This document shows positions 8,523 to 16,851 of a stretch of 64,000 nucleotides of DNA, in pieces. The position numbers and the translations under genes are program-made. Origin of the DNA: Chersky-840 sp963838775 (GTDB taxonomy: Bacteria > Actinomycetota > Acidimicrobiia > Acidimicrobiales > UBA8190). Location of the stretch: the NCBI GenBank assembly GCA_963838775.1, contig CAWISP010000009.1:1-64000 (forward strand), in the 5' to 3' direction. A model generated the notes under the pieces. That model saw only the letters and a program-made list of their open reading frames with translations, was not told where the DNA came from and ran no database searches. Each line of letters starts with the position of its first letter. The first letter of the stretch is position 1.

Positions 8523-9605
8523 GTGGCTCGCCCGGACCCTCGCCCCCCCACAGCTGTTCGACAGAGACGGTTGTTCGTCGTCGGGTCGATGTTGGCGGGA
8601 TTGATGACCCTCGTCTTCTTGCTTTGGATCGTCCTCCGCATCGACGGGGCACGGGCCACAGACGGCGTCGATGACATCGGCGAACTGGTCGCGGCGTTGT
8701 GTGCCGCCCTCATGTGTGGTGCGGCAACCCGGCGAGTCTCGGTGGGCCGGACCAGTTGGGCGCTCCTGGCGGCATCAAGTTTGGCTTGGGCAATCGGAGA
8801 AGCGCTTTGGAGCTACTACGACCTCATCAAAGGCGTCCAGGTGCCGTTCCCTTCCCTGGCGGATGTCGGCTTCCTTGCCGCCATCCCGCTGGCGTGCGCC
8901 GGTCTCCTGCTCTTCCCGAGCTCGCACCAACGCACCTCTCGTCGCGTCCAGGGTTTGCTTGACGGTTGCATCATCGCCACCGCACTGCTCTTTGCCAGCT
9001 GGGCGACGATCCTTGGGCCTCTATACCGATCTCACCAGGGCGGCGTGCTCAAACAAGTCATCTCACTCGTGTATCCGATGAGCGATGTCGTGCTTGTGTC
9101 GTTGGTGGTGATCCTGCTCGCACGGGCCGGACGCCGGGAATGGATCAGTTTGGGCCTGGTCATGACGGGAGTGGTCGCCTTCGCCGTCGCCGACAGCTCC
9201 TTTGCCTATCTGACGGAGGTCAACAACTATGGAAGCGGGAACTTTCTCGATACCGGCTGGGTTGCCGGATACCTGCTGATAGGTCTGGGGGCACTGTGGG
9301 CGATGACCTCACCATCGCGTCGCGTCGAACAGACCGAGGTCTCCACAATGTCGGTGCTGGCGCCCTACCTTCCGGTGCTCGTCGTGCTGGCCGTGACATC
9401 GATTCAGCTACTGCGTGGGCGCCACATTGAGCCCGTCGCGTGGGTCATGGCGTTTGTGCTGGTAGTCCTTGTCCTTGGCCGCGAAGTCCTGCGTTTGTGG
9501 GATCAGGCGAGGGCCTCGAACCGACACGCCTACGCCATCCAAGCGACAGATGGGGCTATACCGCCTCATGATGCCGACGCCGTGCTCGTAGGTCGGCACA
9601 CGTGA
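8523..9605 (+). CDS. Multi-pass membrane protein, sensor-domain-like, without an output domain
   Basis: This 360-residue protein starts at a GTG and has about nine hydrophobic segments spread between residues 18 and 310. It contains GEALWSYYDL, FPSLADVGFL and FDTGWVAGYLLIGLGALWA-type features found in N-terminal membrane sensor regions of actinobacterial GGDEF/EAL proteins. After the last helix comes the short linker GREVLRLWDQARASNRH, where a PAS or GGDEF domain would normally begin, and then the protein stops. No GGDEF coding is visible downstream. It may be a stand-alone sensor or a truncated diguanylate cyclase. Membrane location is firm, function is inferred. Confidence 0.6.
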   Translation: MARPDPRPPTAVRQRRLFVVGSMLAGLMTLVFLLWIVLRIDGARATDGVDDIGELVAALCAALMCGAATRRVSVGRTSWALLAASSLAWAIGEALWSYYDLIKGVQVPFPSLADVGFLAAIPLACAGLLLFPSSHQRTSRRVQGLLDGCIIATALLFASWATILGPLYRSHQGGVLKQVISLVYPMSDVVLVSLVVILLARAGRREWISLGLVMTGVVAFAVADSSFAYLTEVNNYGSGNFLDTGWVAGYLLIGLGALWAMTSPSRRVEQTEVSTMSVLAPYLPVLVVLAVTSIQLLRGRHIEPVAWVMAFVLVVLVLGREVLRLWDQARASNRHAYAIQATDGAIPPHDADAVLVGRHT

Positions 9606-10027
9606 TGAGTGGATATCGTCCTATGCCAGGATCGAGTTCCTCATCAGTACGAATCTCCCCGCCATTCGCTCTGAACTCGCCGCCACGAAGTCTCACGAGC
9701 TCCTCACGGCCCGTCGGCAGTGCCAGCGGAAGACGACTGACTGCTTGGATCGTTCGTACGATAATTCTCGCGACGACCGCGTTCGCAATTCTTGACCTCT
9801 CCCTTCTGGTGTCGTCCGTCCGTCACTGATCAGGGGCAGCCCAGAGAAGACCGTCATCCTTGCTCCCAAGCTCGATGGAGACGTCGCCAAGCACGTAGGG
9901 ATTGTGTCGTGGGTGCTATCAGGGAGGGCAGTCGTTCGAGGACCAGCTCTCACCCCGGCCCAGACGGCATGGGCCCGCGAAGGTCTGAACACCCAGTGCG
10001 GAGAGGAAGAGCCTTTTCGGGACTCGG
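9606..10027. other. Gene-poor interval (422 bp)
   Basis: No recognisable gene. A 75-codon frame begins with a GTG at 9602, overlapping the previous stop as GTGA, and ends at 9829. It is serine-rich with one hydrophobic C-terminal stretch and matches no family I know. A second plus-strand frame through about 9634-9800 reads slightly more protein-like but lacks a start. This may be decayed remains of an output domain. Confidence 0.35.
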
Positions 10028-11290
10028 TCAGTGCGCCAGGCCATAGGGCAAATCGTCGGCCGCCCCGATCTCGATGAGACGGTTGTACTTTGCCACCCGC
10101 TCACCCCGGGCCGGCGCGCCGCTCTTGATCTGCCCACAACCTGACCCGACGGCGAGATCGGCGATGAAGGTGTCCTCGGTCTCGCCCGAGCGATGCGAGA
10201 CCATTTGCGCCCACCCCGCTTCCCGGCACACCGCCATGGCCACAAGAGTTTCGGTGACGGTGCCGATTTGGTTGACCTTGATCAGCGCGGAGTTCCCTGC
10301 CCGCCGATCGATCGCCTTGGCGATGATCGCCGGGTTGGTGACAAGGAGATCGTCGCCTACAAGCTGAAGGCGCTCGCCAAGGCGCTCAGTGAGACGCACC
10401 CAGCCGTCCCAGTCGCCTTCGGCCAAGCCGTCTTCCAGGCTCCATATGGGAAAAGAGGCGGCCATTGTCTCGTATCGCTCGATCATGTCGTCGCTCGACA
10501 ATGATTCTCCAGCAACGAAGTAGCCACCGTCTCGGTAGAACTCACTTGCCGCTGGGTCGAGCGCGATGGCTACGCCGTCAGGGCCCGGCCGATAGCCGGC
10601 CTCGTCGATCGCCTGTACGAGCACCCGCAAGACCTCTTCGGGCTGGTCGATCTCCGGTGCAAACCCGCCCTCGTCGCCCAGTCCGGTCGCGAATCCCTTC
10701 CCCCGCAACAGCGTCCGTACTGCGGCATAGACATCGGCGCCAGCCCGTACGGCTTCGGCCATGTTCGGTGCACCTAGCGGGGCCACCATGAACTCCTGGA
10801 AGTCCAGGCTGTTCGGAGCATGCACTCCGCCGTTGACGACGTTGAAGTGTGGAACCGGGAGTCGTGCGATCACGCCGGAGGGGTTGAGGGTGCGCCACAA
10901 GGGAAGACCAACGTGCGTGGCTATCGCCCGGGCGGCGGCTATGGACACGCCAACGATGGCGTTGGCACCGAGGCGGCTCTTGTTCTCGGTGCCGTCCAGT
11001 TCGATGAGGGTTTGGTCCAGCTCGGCCAGATCAGTGAAACTCCGCCCGCAGATGGCATTGGCGATCTCGCCGTTTACCGTACCGACCGCCCCGAGCGTGC
11101 CCTTGCCGGCGAAGCGAGCAGGGTCGCCGTCTCGCAGTTCGACTGCCTCACGAGAGCCCGTCGACGCTCCAGAAGGCACGCCTGCCCGGGCGGTAGTGCC
11201 CTCGCGGAGAGTGACCGTGACCGCCAGAGTGGGATTTCCCCGAGAATCAAGTATTTCTACAGCCCAGATAGCGACCGGCGTCACGCCCAT
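10028..11290 (-). CDS. eno: Enolase (phosphopyruvate hydratase)
   Basis: This 420-residue protein catalyses 2-phosphoglycerate to phosphoenolpyruvate in glycolysis. It contains ILDSRGNPTLAV at the N-terminus, the GDEGGFAP segment with a catalytic acid, the metal-binding SLEDGL and VGDDLLVTN segments, the lysine region ALIKVNQIGT, and the signature IKSGAPARGERVAKYN near the end. GGAGGCGGAGGGAAT precedes the ATG. It is not next to ftsB/divIC-type genes, the usual actinobacterial context, and some positions are unusual (SHRSGETEDTF retained, DDMIERYE atypical), so it may be a second enolase. The enzyme call is secure. Confidence 0.93.
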   Translation of the reverse strand: MGVTPVAIWAVEILDSRGNPTLAVTVTLREGTTARAGVPSGASTGSREAVELRDGDPARFAGKGTLGAVGTVNGEIANAICGRSFTDLAELDQTLIELDGTENKSRLGANAIVGVSIAAARAIATHVGLPLWRTLNPSGVIARLPVPHFNVVNGGVHAPNSLDFQEFMVAPLGAPNMAEAVRAGADVYAAVRTLLRGKGFATGLGDEGGFAPEIDQPEEVLRVLVQAIDEAGYRPGPDGVAIALDPAASEFYRDGGYFVAGESLSSDDMIERYETMAASFPIWSLEDGLAEGDWDGWVRLTERLGERLQLVGDDLLVTNPAIIAKAIDRRAGNSALIKVNQIGTVTETLVAMAVCREAGWAQMVSHRSGETEDTFIADLAVGSGCGQIKSGAPARGERVAKYNRLIEIGAADDLPYGLAH

Positions 11291-11467
11291 ATTCCCTCCG
11301 CCTCCAGATGGTTCCGAACAGCATCACAGTTTCAGGAGCCAAGCACCCGGGCCGAAAGTCACTGTGCGGCCGTCAATCCAGGCTCCATCTTCAGCGATGA
11401 GAGTCCATGCAGCACAGCAGTACCCGCCTTCGTAGGATCATCCTCGTGTGATCGGAGGGGTCCATTG

Positions 11468-12256
11468 GTGGACGGCGAACAAGAGGACCAGACGGCACCT
11501 TCGAGTCAGGTAGGCGGTGAGGGGCACGTCCCCAGCCCACCTCCCCACGACTCGCCGCTCCCTGCTCCGCCTGGGGCCGGCATAACCCCGGGGCCGCCAC
11601 CGATTTCCTCGGCCGATCGCGTGCACGCGGCGTGGCAACGCCGCGGCGAGTCGGACTACATCTTCGACTATTGGACGGCATTGGGTTGGACGATCCTCAC
11701 CATCGGGATCTACGGCCTCTACGTCTTCTATCAGTTGGTTCGCCGCATGAGGGATCACAACATGCGGCGTGTCGAGCTGCTCGATGCCGCCCTCGTCTTC
11801 GGTTGGGAAGAGGCCGGGAGACGGGGATTGCAGCAGGAGCTGACTCCGTCGTTCCAGCGAGCCGAGGCTCACATGTCGGTGCTCCGGCGCATGACAACGG
11901 ACTTCCGGGATCCCGTCATCTGGGTGATCCTCTCCATCGTGGCCCGAGGGATCGTGGAGCTCATCGCGTTCGTCCTTTTGGATCAAGATCTCGTGAAGCA
12001 CGATCGTTCTGAAGTCGGCGTCGAGTACGAGCTGTCGTTGATCTTCGGCCGCATGGGCCAAGCCGTGATCGAACCGAATCAGGGTCGGGTGAAGGGTCAG
12101 AACAACTACGCCGGGCGGATCGTGGCGACCGTGTTTACCCTTGGCATCTATTTGTTCTGGTGGTACCACGACCAGATGGTCGAGCCGAACCGCCATTTCC
12201 AGACCAACTGGGTTCAGGAGGACAGCTTGGTCGCGGCCGTGCGCGCGCTTCGCTGA
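11468..12256 (+). CDS. DUF4234-like integral membrane protein
   Basis: About 262 residues. A proline-rich N-terminal 45 residues precede two copies of a TLGIYxxxxFYQ/WWYH-type segment (TIGIYGLYVFYQLVRRM and TLGIYLFWWYHDQM). These flank a central hydrophobic pair around WVILSIVARGIVELIAFVLL. The repeated GIY-x-(F/Y)-W motif is characteristic of DUF4234-type small membrane proteins. The GTG at 11468 is preceded by GGAGGGG at eight bases, which decides the start over longer frames. Function is unknown. It is transcribed away from enolase. Confidence 0.65.
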   Translation: MDGEQEDQTAPSSQVGGEGHVPSPPPHDSPLPAPPGAGITPGPPPISSADRVHAAWQRRGESDYIFDYWTALGWTILTIGIYGLYVFYQLVRRMRDHNMRRVELLDAALVFGWEEAGRRGLQQELTPSFQRAEAHMSVLRRMTTDFRDPVIWVILSIVARGIVELIAFVLLDQDLVKHDRSEVGVEYELSLIFGRMGQAVIEPNQGRVKGQNNYAGRIVATVFTLGIYLFWWYHDQMVEPNRHFQTNWVQEDSLVAAVRALR

Positions 12257-12394
12257 CGGCACTCAGGCACGTAGGCACCTAGGTACATGGGCACCGATCG
12301 TCGTTCGTTCAGAGGTCCGAGCGCGCCGAACGGCGGGTCGCCGCCGTCCTTCTCGGCCCTGAAGTCATGACAGGTTCCGGTCTTCCGGACCCCG

Positions 12395-12973
12395 TTAGTG
12401 CTCGAGCAGACGGAGTGCCAGGCGCCTACCGCGGCCCTGCTTGATGGCGAGGGCGATCCAGAGTTGGAACAGCGCGTCGATGAGCACCTCCTGGTCCTCA
12501 CCGACAAAGACGGGGCGCAGTCCCACCCCCTCGATGACGGTTTCGACCGTGGCGCGGTCGCCTTCGGGCGCGGAGAAGAACATGTCAGCCCGTCCTTCGG
12601 CGAACACAGGGTCCGCCATGTTCTCGCCACCGAGGGTGTTGAAGGCGCGTGCATAACGAACAGAGGAGGGCAGCATGGCCCGAGCATTCGAGACGGCCTC
12701 ACCCATTCTGTTGGTGGCATCGATGATGAGCTTGCCGGCAAGATCGGATTCGAAGGAAGCAGCGATGTCGGCAACCGCCGTGCCCGGAACCGCGAGGATG
12801 ATGACGTCCGCTCGAGAGACGGCGTCTCCGAGTGAGACCACGGTGGCGTAGGGAACGGCCACGTCATCGTCAGCGGGGTGTCGGGAGCCGAAGGTGACGT
12901 GGTGACCGGCGAGCGCCAGGGCTCGACCAAGGGTGGTTCCCATGAACCCTGTGCCGATGATGGTGATGTCCAC
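12395..12973 (-). CDS. NADPH-dependent F420 reductase-like oxidoreductase
   Basis: The N-terminal Rossmann motif ITIIGTGFMGTTLGRALA is followed by GSRHP, which suits the 2'-phosphate of NADPH. Next come DVIILAVPGTAVADI and IDATNRMG, the layout of F420:NADPH oxidoreductase (Fno) and related ProC-fold proteins. At about 192 residues it is somewhat shorter than typical Fno. The GTG at 12973 follows AAAAGGAGACCC, an excellent ribosome site, so I prefer it to the ATG eight codons upstream, which would overlap the dehydrogenase gene. It lies 10 bp after that gene and is probably in its operon. The exact acceptor is unproven. Confidence 0.75.
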   Translation of the reverse strand: MDITIIGTGFMGTTLGRALALAGHHVTFGSRHPADDDVAVPYATVVSLGDAVSRADVIILAVPGTAVADIAASFESDLAGKLIIDATNRMGEAVSNARAMLPSSVRYARAFNTLGGENMADPVFAEGRADMFFSAPEGDRATVETVIEGVGLRPVFVGEDQEVLIDALFQLWIALAIKQGRGRRLALRLLEH

Positions 12974-12983
12974 GGGTCTCCTT

Positions 12984-14006
12984 TTACTTGTGGGCAAGCG
13001 TCAGGACGGCGGCCCCGTTCACGTCGTCATGGGCCAGGTCCGCCAGCGCCTGATCGGCCCGGTCGAAGGGGTAGGGGGTGGTCGACACCCTCACGCCGAT
13101 GCGAGCGGCGACCTCGAGGAACTCGTCGCCGTCGTGACGGGTGTTGGCCGTCACGCTGCACAGTGTGCGTTCCTCGAAGAGATGGCGTTCGTAGTTGAGG
13201 GTCGGGATATCTGTCAGGTAGATGCCGGCGATGGCCAGTGTCCCTCCCCGGTCGAGGGCCGTCAGGGCGGGTGGGACGAGGGTGCCTACGGGGGCGAACA
13301 GGATGGCGGAATCAAGGGGCTCGGGTGGGGCGTCGTCGGCACCACCCACGCTGGACGCGCCCAGCCGCAGGGCGAGCTCGCGTGCCGCGGCTGAACGGGT
13401 GAGCACGTGCACCCGGGCCCCTTCGGCGATGGCGACCTGGGCGGTCAGGTGGGCGGACCCCCCGAATCCGTAGATCCCCAGCCGGCCCCCGGGAGGGAGG
13501 CGGGACTGGCGCAGCGCCCGGTACCCGATGATGCCCGCACAAAGAAGGGGGGCGGCCTCCTCGTCGGTGAACGCGGCCGGGATCGGGTAGGCGTAGCGTT
13601 CGTCGACGACCACGTACTCCGCGTAGCCGCCGTCGAGATCCCAGCCGGTGAACAGCGGGGAGATACAGAGGTTCTCGCGTCCTGTCGTGCAGAACCGGCA
13701 CGTTCCGCACGTGTGCGCCAGCCACGGGATGCCGACCCGAGCACCTTCACCGAAACGGACACAGTCGGACCCGACGCCCTCGACGGTTCCGACGACCTCG
13801 TGCCCCGGGATCACGAGGTGACGTTTGGGGACGAGGTCTCCCTCGGCGAGATGGAGGTCGGTGCGACACACCCCGCACACCCGGACCCGCACACGGATCT
13901 GTCCGCGACCCGGGACTGGAACGGGTCGGTTGATCTGCATTAAGGGTTTGCCGTCGATGGGTCCGGGCGAGTCGACCGCCCATGCCTGCATCGTCTCGGA
14001 GGTCAT
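12984..14006 (-). CDS. Zinc-dependent alcohol dehydrogenase (MDR family)
   Basis: This is a medium-chain dehydrogenase of about 340 residues. Catalytic zinc ligands are visible in CGVCRTDLH and in GHEVVG. The structural-zinc lobe TCGTCRFCTTGRENLC has four cysteines, and the cofactor motif YGFGGSAHLTAQVA follows. It resembles the AdhA/zinc-binding alcohol dehydrogenase subgroup. I start at the ATG at 14006 (MTSETMQAW) because the upstream residues are not family-like. The next gene begins only 10 bp downstream, so a joint redox function is plausible. Substrate unknown. Confidence 0.85.
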   Translation of the reverse strand: MTSETMQAWAVDSPGPIDGKPLMQINRPVPVPGRGQIRVRVRVCGVCRTDLHLAEGDLVPKRHLVIPGHEVVGTVEGVGSDCVRFGEGARVGIPWLAHTCGTCRFCTTGRENLCISPLFTGWDLDGGYAEYVVVDERYAYPIPAAFTDEEAAPLLCAGIIGYRALRQSRLPPGGRLGIYGFGGSAHLTAQVAIAEGARVHVLTRSAAARELALRLGASSVGGADDAPPEPLDSAILFAPVGTLVPPALTALDRGGTLAIAGIYLTDIPTLNYERHLFEERTLCSVTANTRHDGDEFLEVAARIGVRVSTTPYPFDRADQALADLAHDDVNGAAVLTLAHK

Positions 14007-14193
14007 CGGCGGCTCTCGATGGGTGACGGGGTTCGTTCGGCTCGCCACCGCAGAGGGCGGAAGTGTCCCTCGAGCCCAGGAGGCGGTGGCTGTCTCACGC
14101 TACTTCCGAAGGCGGTACCTCGGCCCATGGTTCGGGGGCCTGCGGCTCTCACACGGCTGGTCCCTCCACCCGGGCGCGCCTCGACGGTCTGTT

Positions 14194-15842
14194 TCACTCC
14201 CCCTGTAGATCACGCCGGGCGAACCCGATCGCACCCACGACCGCGCTCACGGCTCCGACGGCGATCAAGGTCCCGTCGACCCTCCAGTTCGGCGCCACGG
14301 CGGGGGCCGCTGCCATCTGGTGGAAGACCGACGTGTCGAGGACCCAATGGCTCAGAGTGCCGATTCCGCCCACGATCTCGACGAGCAGGGACCACGTGAG
14401 CACGCCGTAGGTCACCACCGACGTGGCCCGTGGCCACCAGCCCATGGCGAGGGCCCCGATCCCCAGGATGCACAACGCGGGGGGGATGATGTTCAGGCCG
14501 GCGTCGAGTGAGGTCGTGAACCCCACCTGCCGCGTGCTCGCTCGCCGTCCCAAGCCAGGTGAAGATGCCGGCGAGCACGCCGCTCACCGCTAGGACCGAG
14601 GTCGCCACCAAGACGCGTCCGAAGAACCATGCCGTTCGGGACACGGGCCGGACGAGGAGGTGCTCGAGGCGGCCTCCGGCTTCTTCGGCCCTCGCCGCAG
14701 TGACCGGAGCGGCTCCACTCGAACGCGACCAGGAGTGCCACGATCAGGAACGCCACGCCCAGGTAGGCGTCGGCGCCGGTGCCGGGGGCTCCGAGTCGCG
14801 TGAAGACCTGTTTCAACGACGAACCCGAGATGGTCGCACCGGCGGCTCGTGCCACGAGACCCAGGAGGAGGCCCGTGACGGCGATGGCGGTCCCCCACCC
14901 GACAACGGTGGGTCGGATCAGGCGAATTGCCAGTCCGGTCGGCCCGAAGAGCAGTCGCAGACGTGGTCTGTCGGTGGTCCGGTCGGGCAGCGTGCTCGCT
15001 CCCAGGTCACGGGTCCCGGCCAGCTGGACCGCAGCCGACGCGCAGATGATCGTGAGGGCGGTGATGGGGAGCAGGGCGATCGGACGAGGTGCGGTCAAGG
15101 GCTGAAGCTCCTCGACCCACCCGAGGGGCGACGCCCAGCGCAGCCAGTGCAGACCGATGCCCGAGTCGGCCGCCATGCGCAGCGCGTAGCTCACCCCGAG
15201 AACGGCTGCCGCGTAGGCGGCCGCCTGGCGGCGGGTGGGCGCCAACTGGCTCGTGAGGGCCCCGACGCCCAGGAACATCACGGCGCTCGACACGAGGGCC
15301 AACGCGAAGAACAGGGCCGGCCCCGGAGCGATGCCGACCTTCGAGGAGTCTCCGGCCACCATCGTGACGAGCGCCGTGACGACCCACAGGGCCGTGACGC
15401 CCAGGGCGAGGCCGCACAGCGCCTGGGCGGCGGCTCCTCTTCTCGTGGTCTGGCCCGACAGCAGGATCTCCCACCGCCCCGAGTCCTCCTCGCCGCGCAG
15501 GAGTCTGGTGCTGGCCAGCAGGCCCCACACCGCGCCCAGGATCATGAGGGTCATGGACGTCTTGAACGCAGTGAACCCGGCAACCGTCTGCAGACGGCTG
15601 GCGGGACCGAACAGGGCGCTCGTCGCGCTGTTCGACCCGAAGGCCATCTCCAGCTGCCCTCGCTGTGCGGGTGTCTTGTAGATCGACACGTAGCTCAGGG
15701 CCGATGACGCCACCACGACCCCGAAGACATATCCCCACAGGACACCCGAGCAAACCGCCTTTCGTGCCGTCAGGGAGCCGATCACCGTGGCCGGCGATCG
15801 ACGGACCCGTGCCGGCGCCGCGAGCGTGAGCTCAGTCACCAT
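14194..15842 (-). CDS. ABC-2 type exporter permease (two +1 frameshifts as read)
   Basis: The first ~360 residues are clean permease sequence with many hydrophobic helices and an RLLRGEEDSGRWEILLSGQTTRR block, the known element of this two-repeat permease class. The frame is lost after VAFEWS near 14713. It resumes one base later as TAARAEEAGGRLEHLLVRPVSRTAW, is lost again near 14530 and resumes one base later as VGFTTSLDAGLNIIPPALC to the stop at 14194. Deleting one base at each point gives a single ~548-residue permease. Its ATG overlaps the ATPase stop region by 11 bases, so the two form one operon. The substrate is unknown. Confidence 0.75.
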
Positions 15843-16740
15843 GGGCCACAGGTTCCGCCGACGGCTCGTCCCCGCCGTAGATGGCGAGGAAGAGCTCCTC
15901 GAGCGAAGGCTCCCGGCTCAGCACGCTCTTGACGTGGGAGGCGGCCAGAACCTTCAAGAGCGGTTCGATGGCGCCGCGCACCTGCATGCGGACCCCGTGC
16001 CCATCCTGGTGGACCGCACTGACACCTGGGACGCCGGTGAGTTCCGGGATGGCGTCGTCGAACGTCACCTCGACCGTGAGCGCAGAGAGGTGCCGCATCT
16101 CGGCCAGGGTCCCCATCTCGATGAGACGTCCGTCGCGCAGGATCCCCACCCGGTCGCATAATGCCTCGACCTCACTCATGATGTGGGAGGAGAGGAACAC
16201 GGTCTGGCCGCGTCCTTTTGCCTCGTGGATGCAGGACCGGAATGCCTGCTCCATGAGCGGGTCGAGCCCGTTCGTCGGTTCGTCGAGCACGAGAAGGTCG
16301 GGCCGGGTCATGAGGGCGGCGATCAAGATGATCTTCTGTCGATTCCCTTTGGAATAGGCACGTACCTTCTTGGAGGGGTCGAGGTCGAACCGGGTGATGA
16401 GCTCCCGGCGGTAGTCCTCGTCGACCCGGCCTTGCACCCGCCCCAGGAGGTGGAGCGTCTCCTCGCCCGTGAGGGAAGGCCACAGGTTCGCCTCACCGGC
16501 GACGTACGCCAGTCGTCGGTGGGCTTCGACCGGTCGTTGCTGGCAGTCGAGCCCGAAGATCTCGCCATGACCGGCGGTGGGTCGGATGAGCCCGAGCAGC
16601 AACCTGATCGTGGTCGTCTTGCCGGCTCCGTTCGGCCCGAGATATCCGACCACCTCACCTCGGGGGATGTCGAGCGTGAGGTCGTCGAGGGCGTCGACAT
16701 CGCCGTAGCGCTTGGTCAAGCCCTCGGTTCGAATTGCCAT
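15832..16740 (-). CDS. ABC transporter ATP-binding protein
   Basis: This ~302-residue ATPase drives the permease encoded next on the strand. Walker A is GPNGAGKTTT, the signature region is read as YSKGNRQKI (a YSKGxRQK variant of LSGGQ, common in exporters), Walker B is LLVLDEPTNGLDP, and the H-loop lies in SSHIMSEVEALCDRVGIL. The C-terminal 90 residues form the usual ABC-2 ATPase extension. I start at the ATG at 16740 (MAIRTEGL); a second ATG lies three codons earlier. The first 13 codons are duplicated at 8121-8171. Export of a drug, lipid or peptide is possible. Confidence 0.9.
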   Translation of the reverse strand: MAIRTEGLTKRYGDVDALDDLTLDIPRGEVVGYLGPNGAGKTTTIRLLLGLIRPTAGHGEIFGLDCQQRPVEAHRRLAYVAGEANLWPSLTGEETLHLLGRVQGRVDEDYRRELITRFDLDPSKKVRAYSKGNRQKIILIAALMTRPDLLVLDEPTNGLDPLMEQAFRSCIHEAKGRGQTVFLSSHIMSEVEALCDRVGILRDGRLIEMGTLAEMRHLSALTVEVTFDDAIPELTGVPGVSAVHQDGHGVRMQVRGAIEPLLKVLAASHVKSVLSREPSLEELFLAIYGGDEPSAEPVAHGD

Positions 16741-16851
16741 GGACTCCATCGGGTGTGACCTCCGCGTTCTGTTTCCAACCGAACGACTCGAGCGGCTTCG
16801 GGACTAGCCGGTGTACGACGCAATACTGCAGGCGGATCTCCTGTGACCGGC

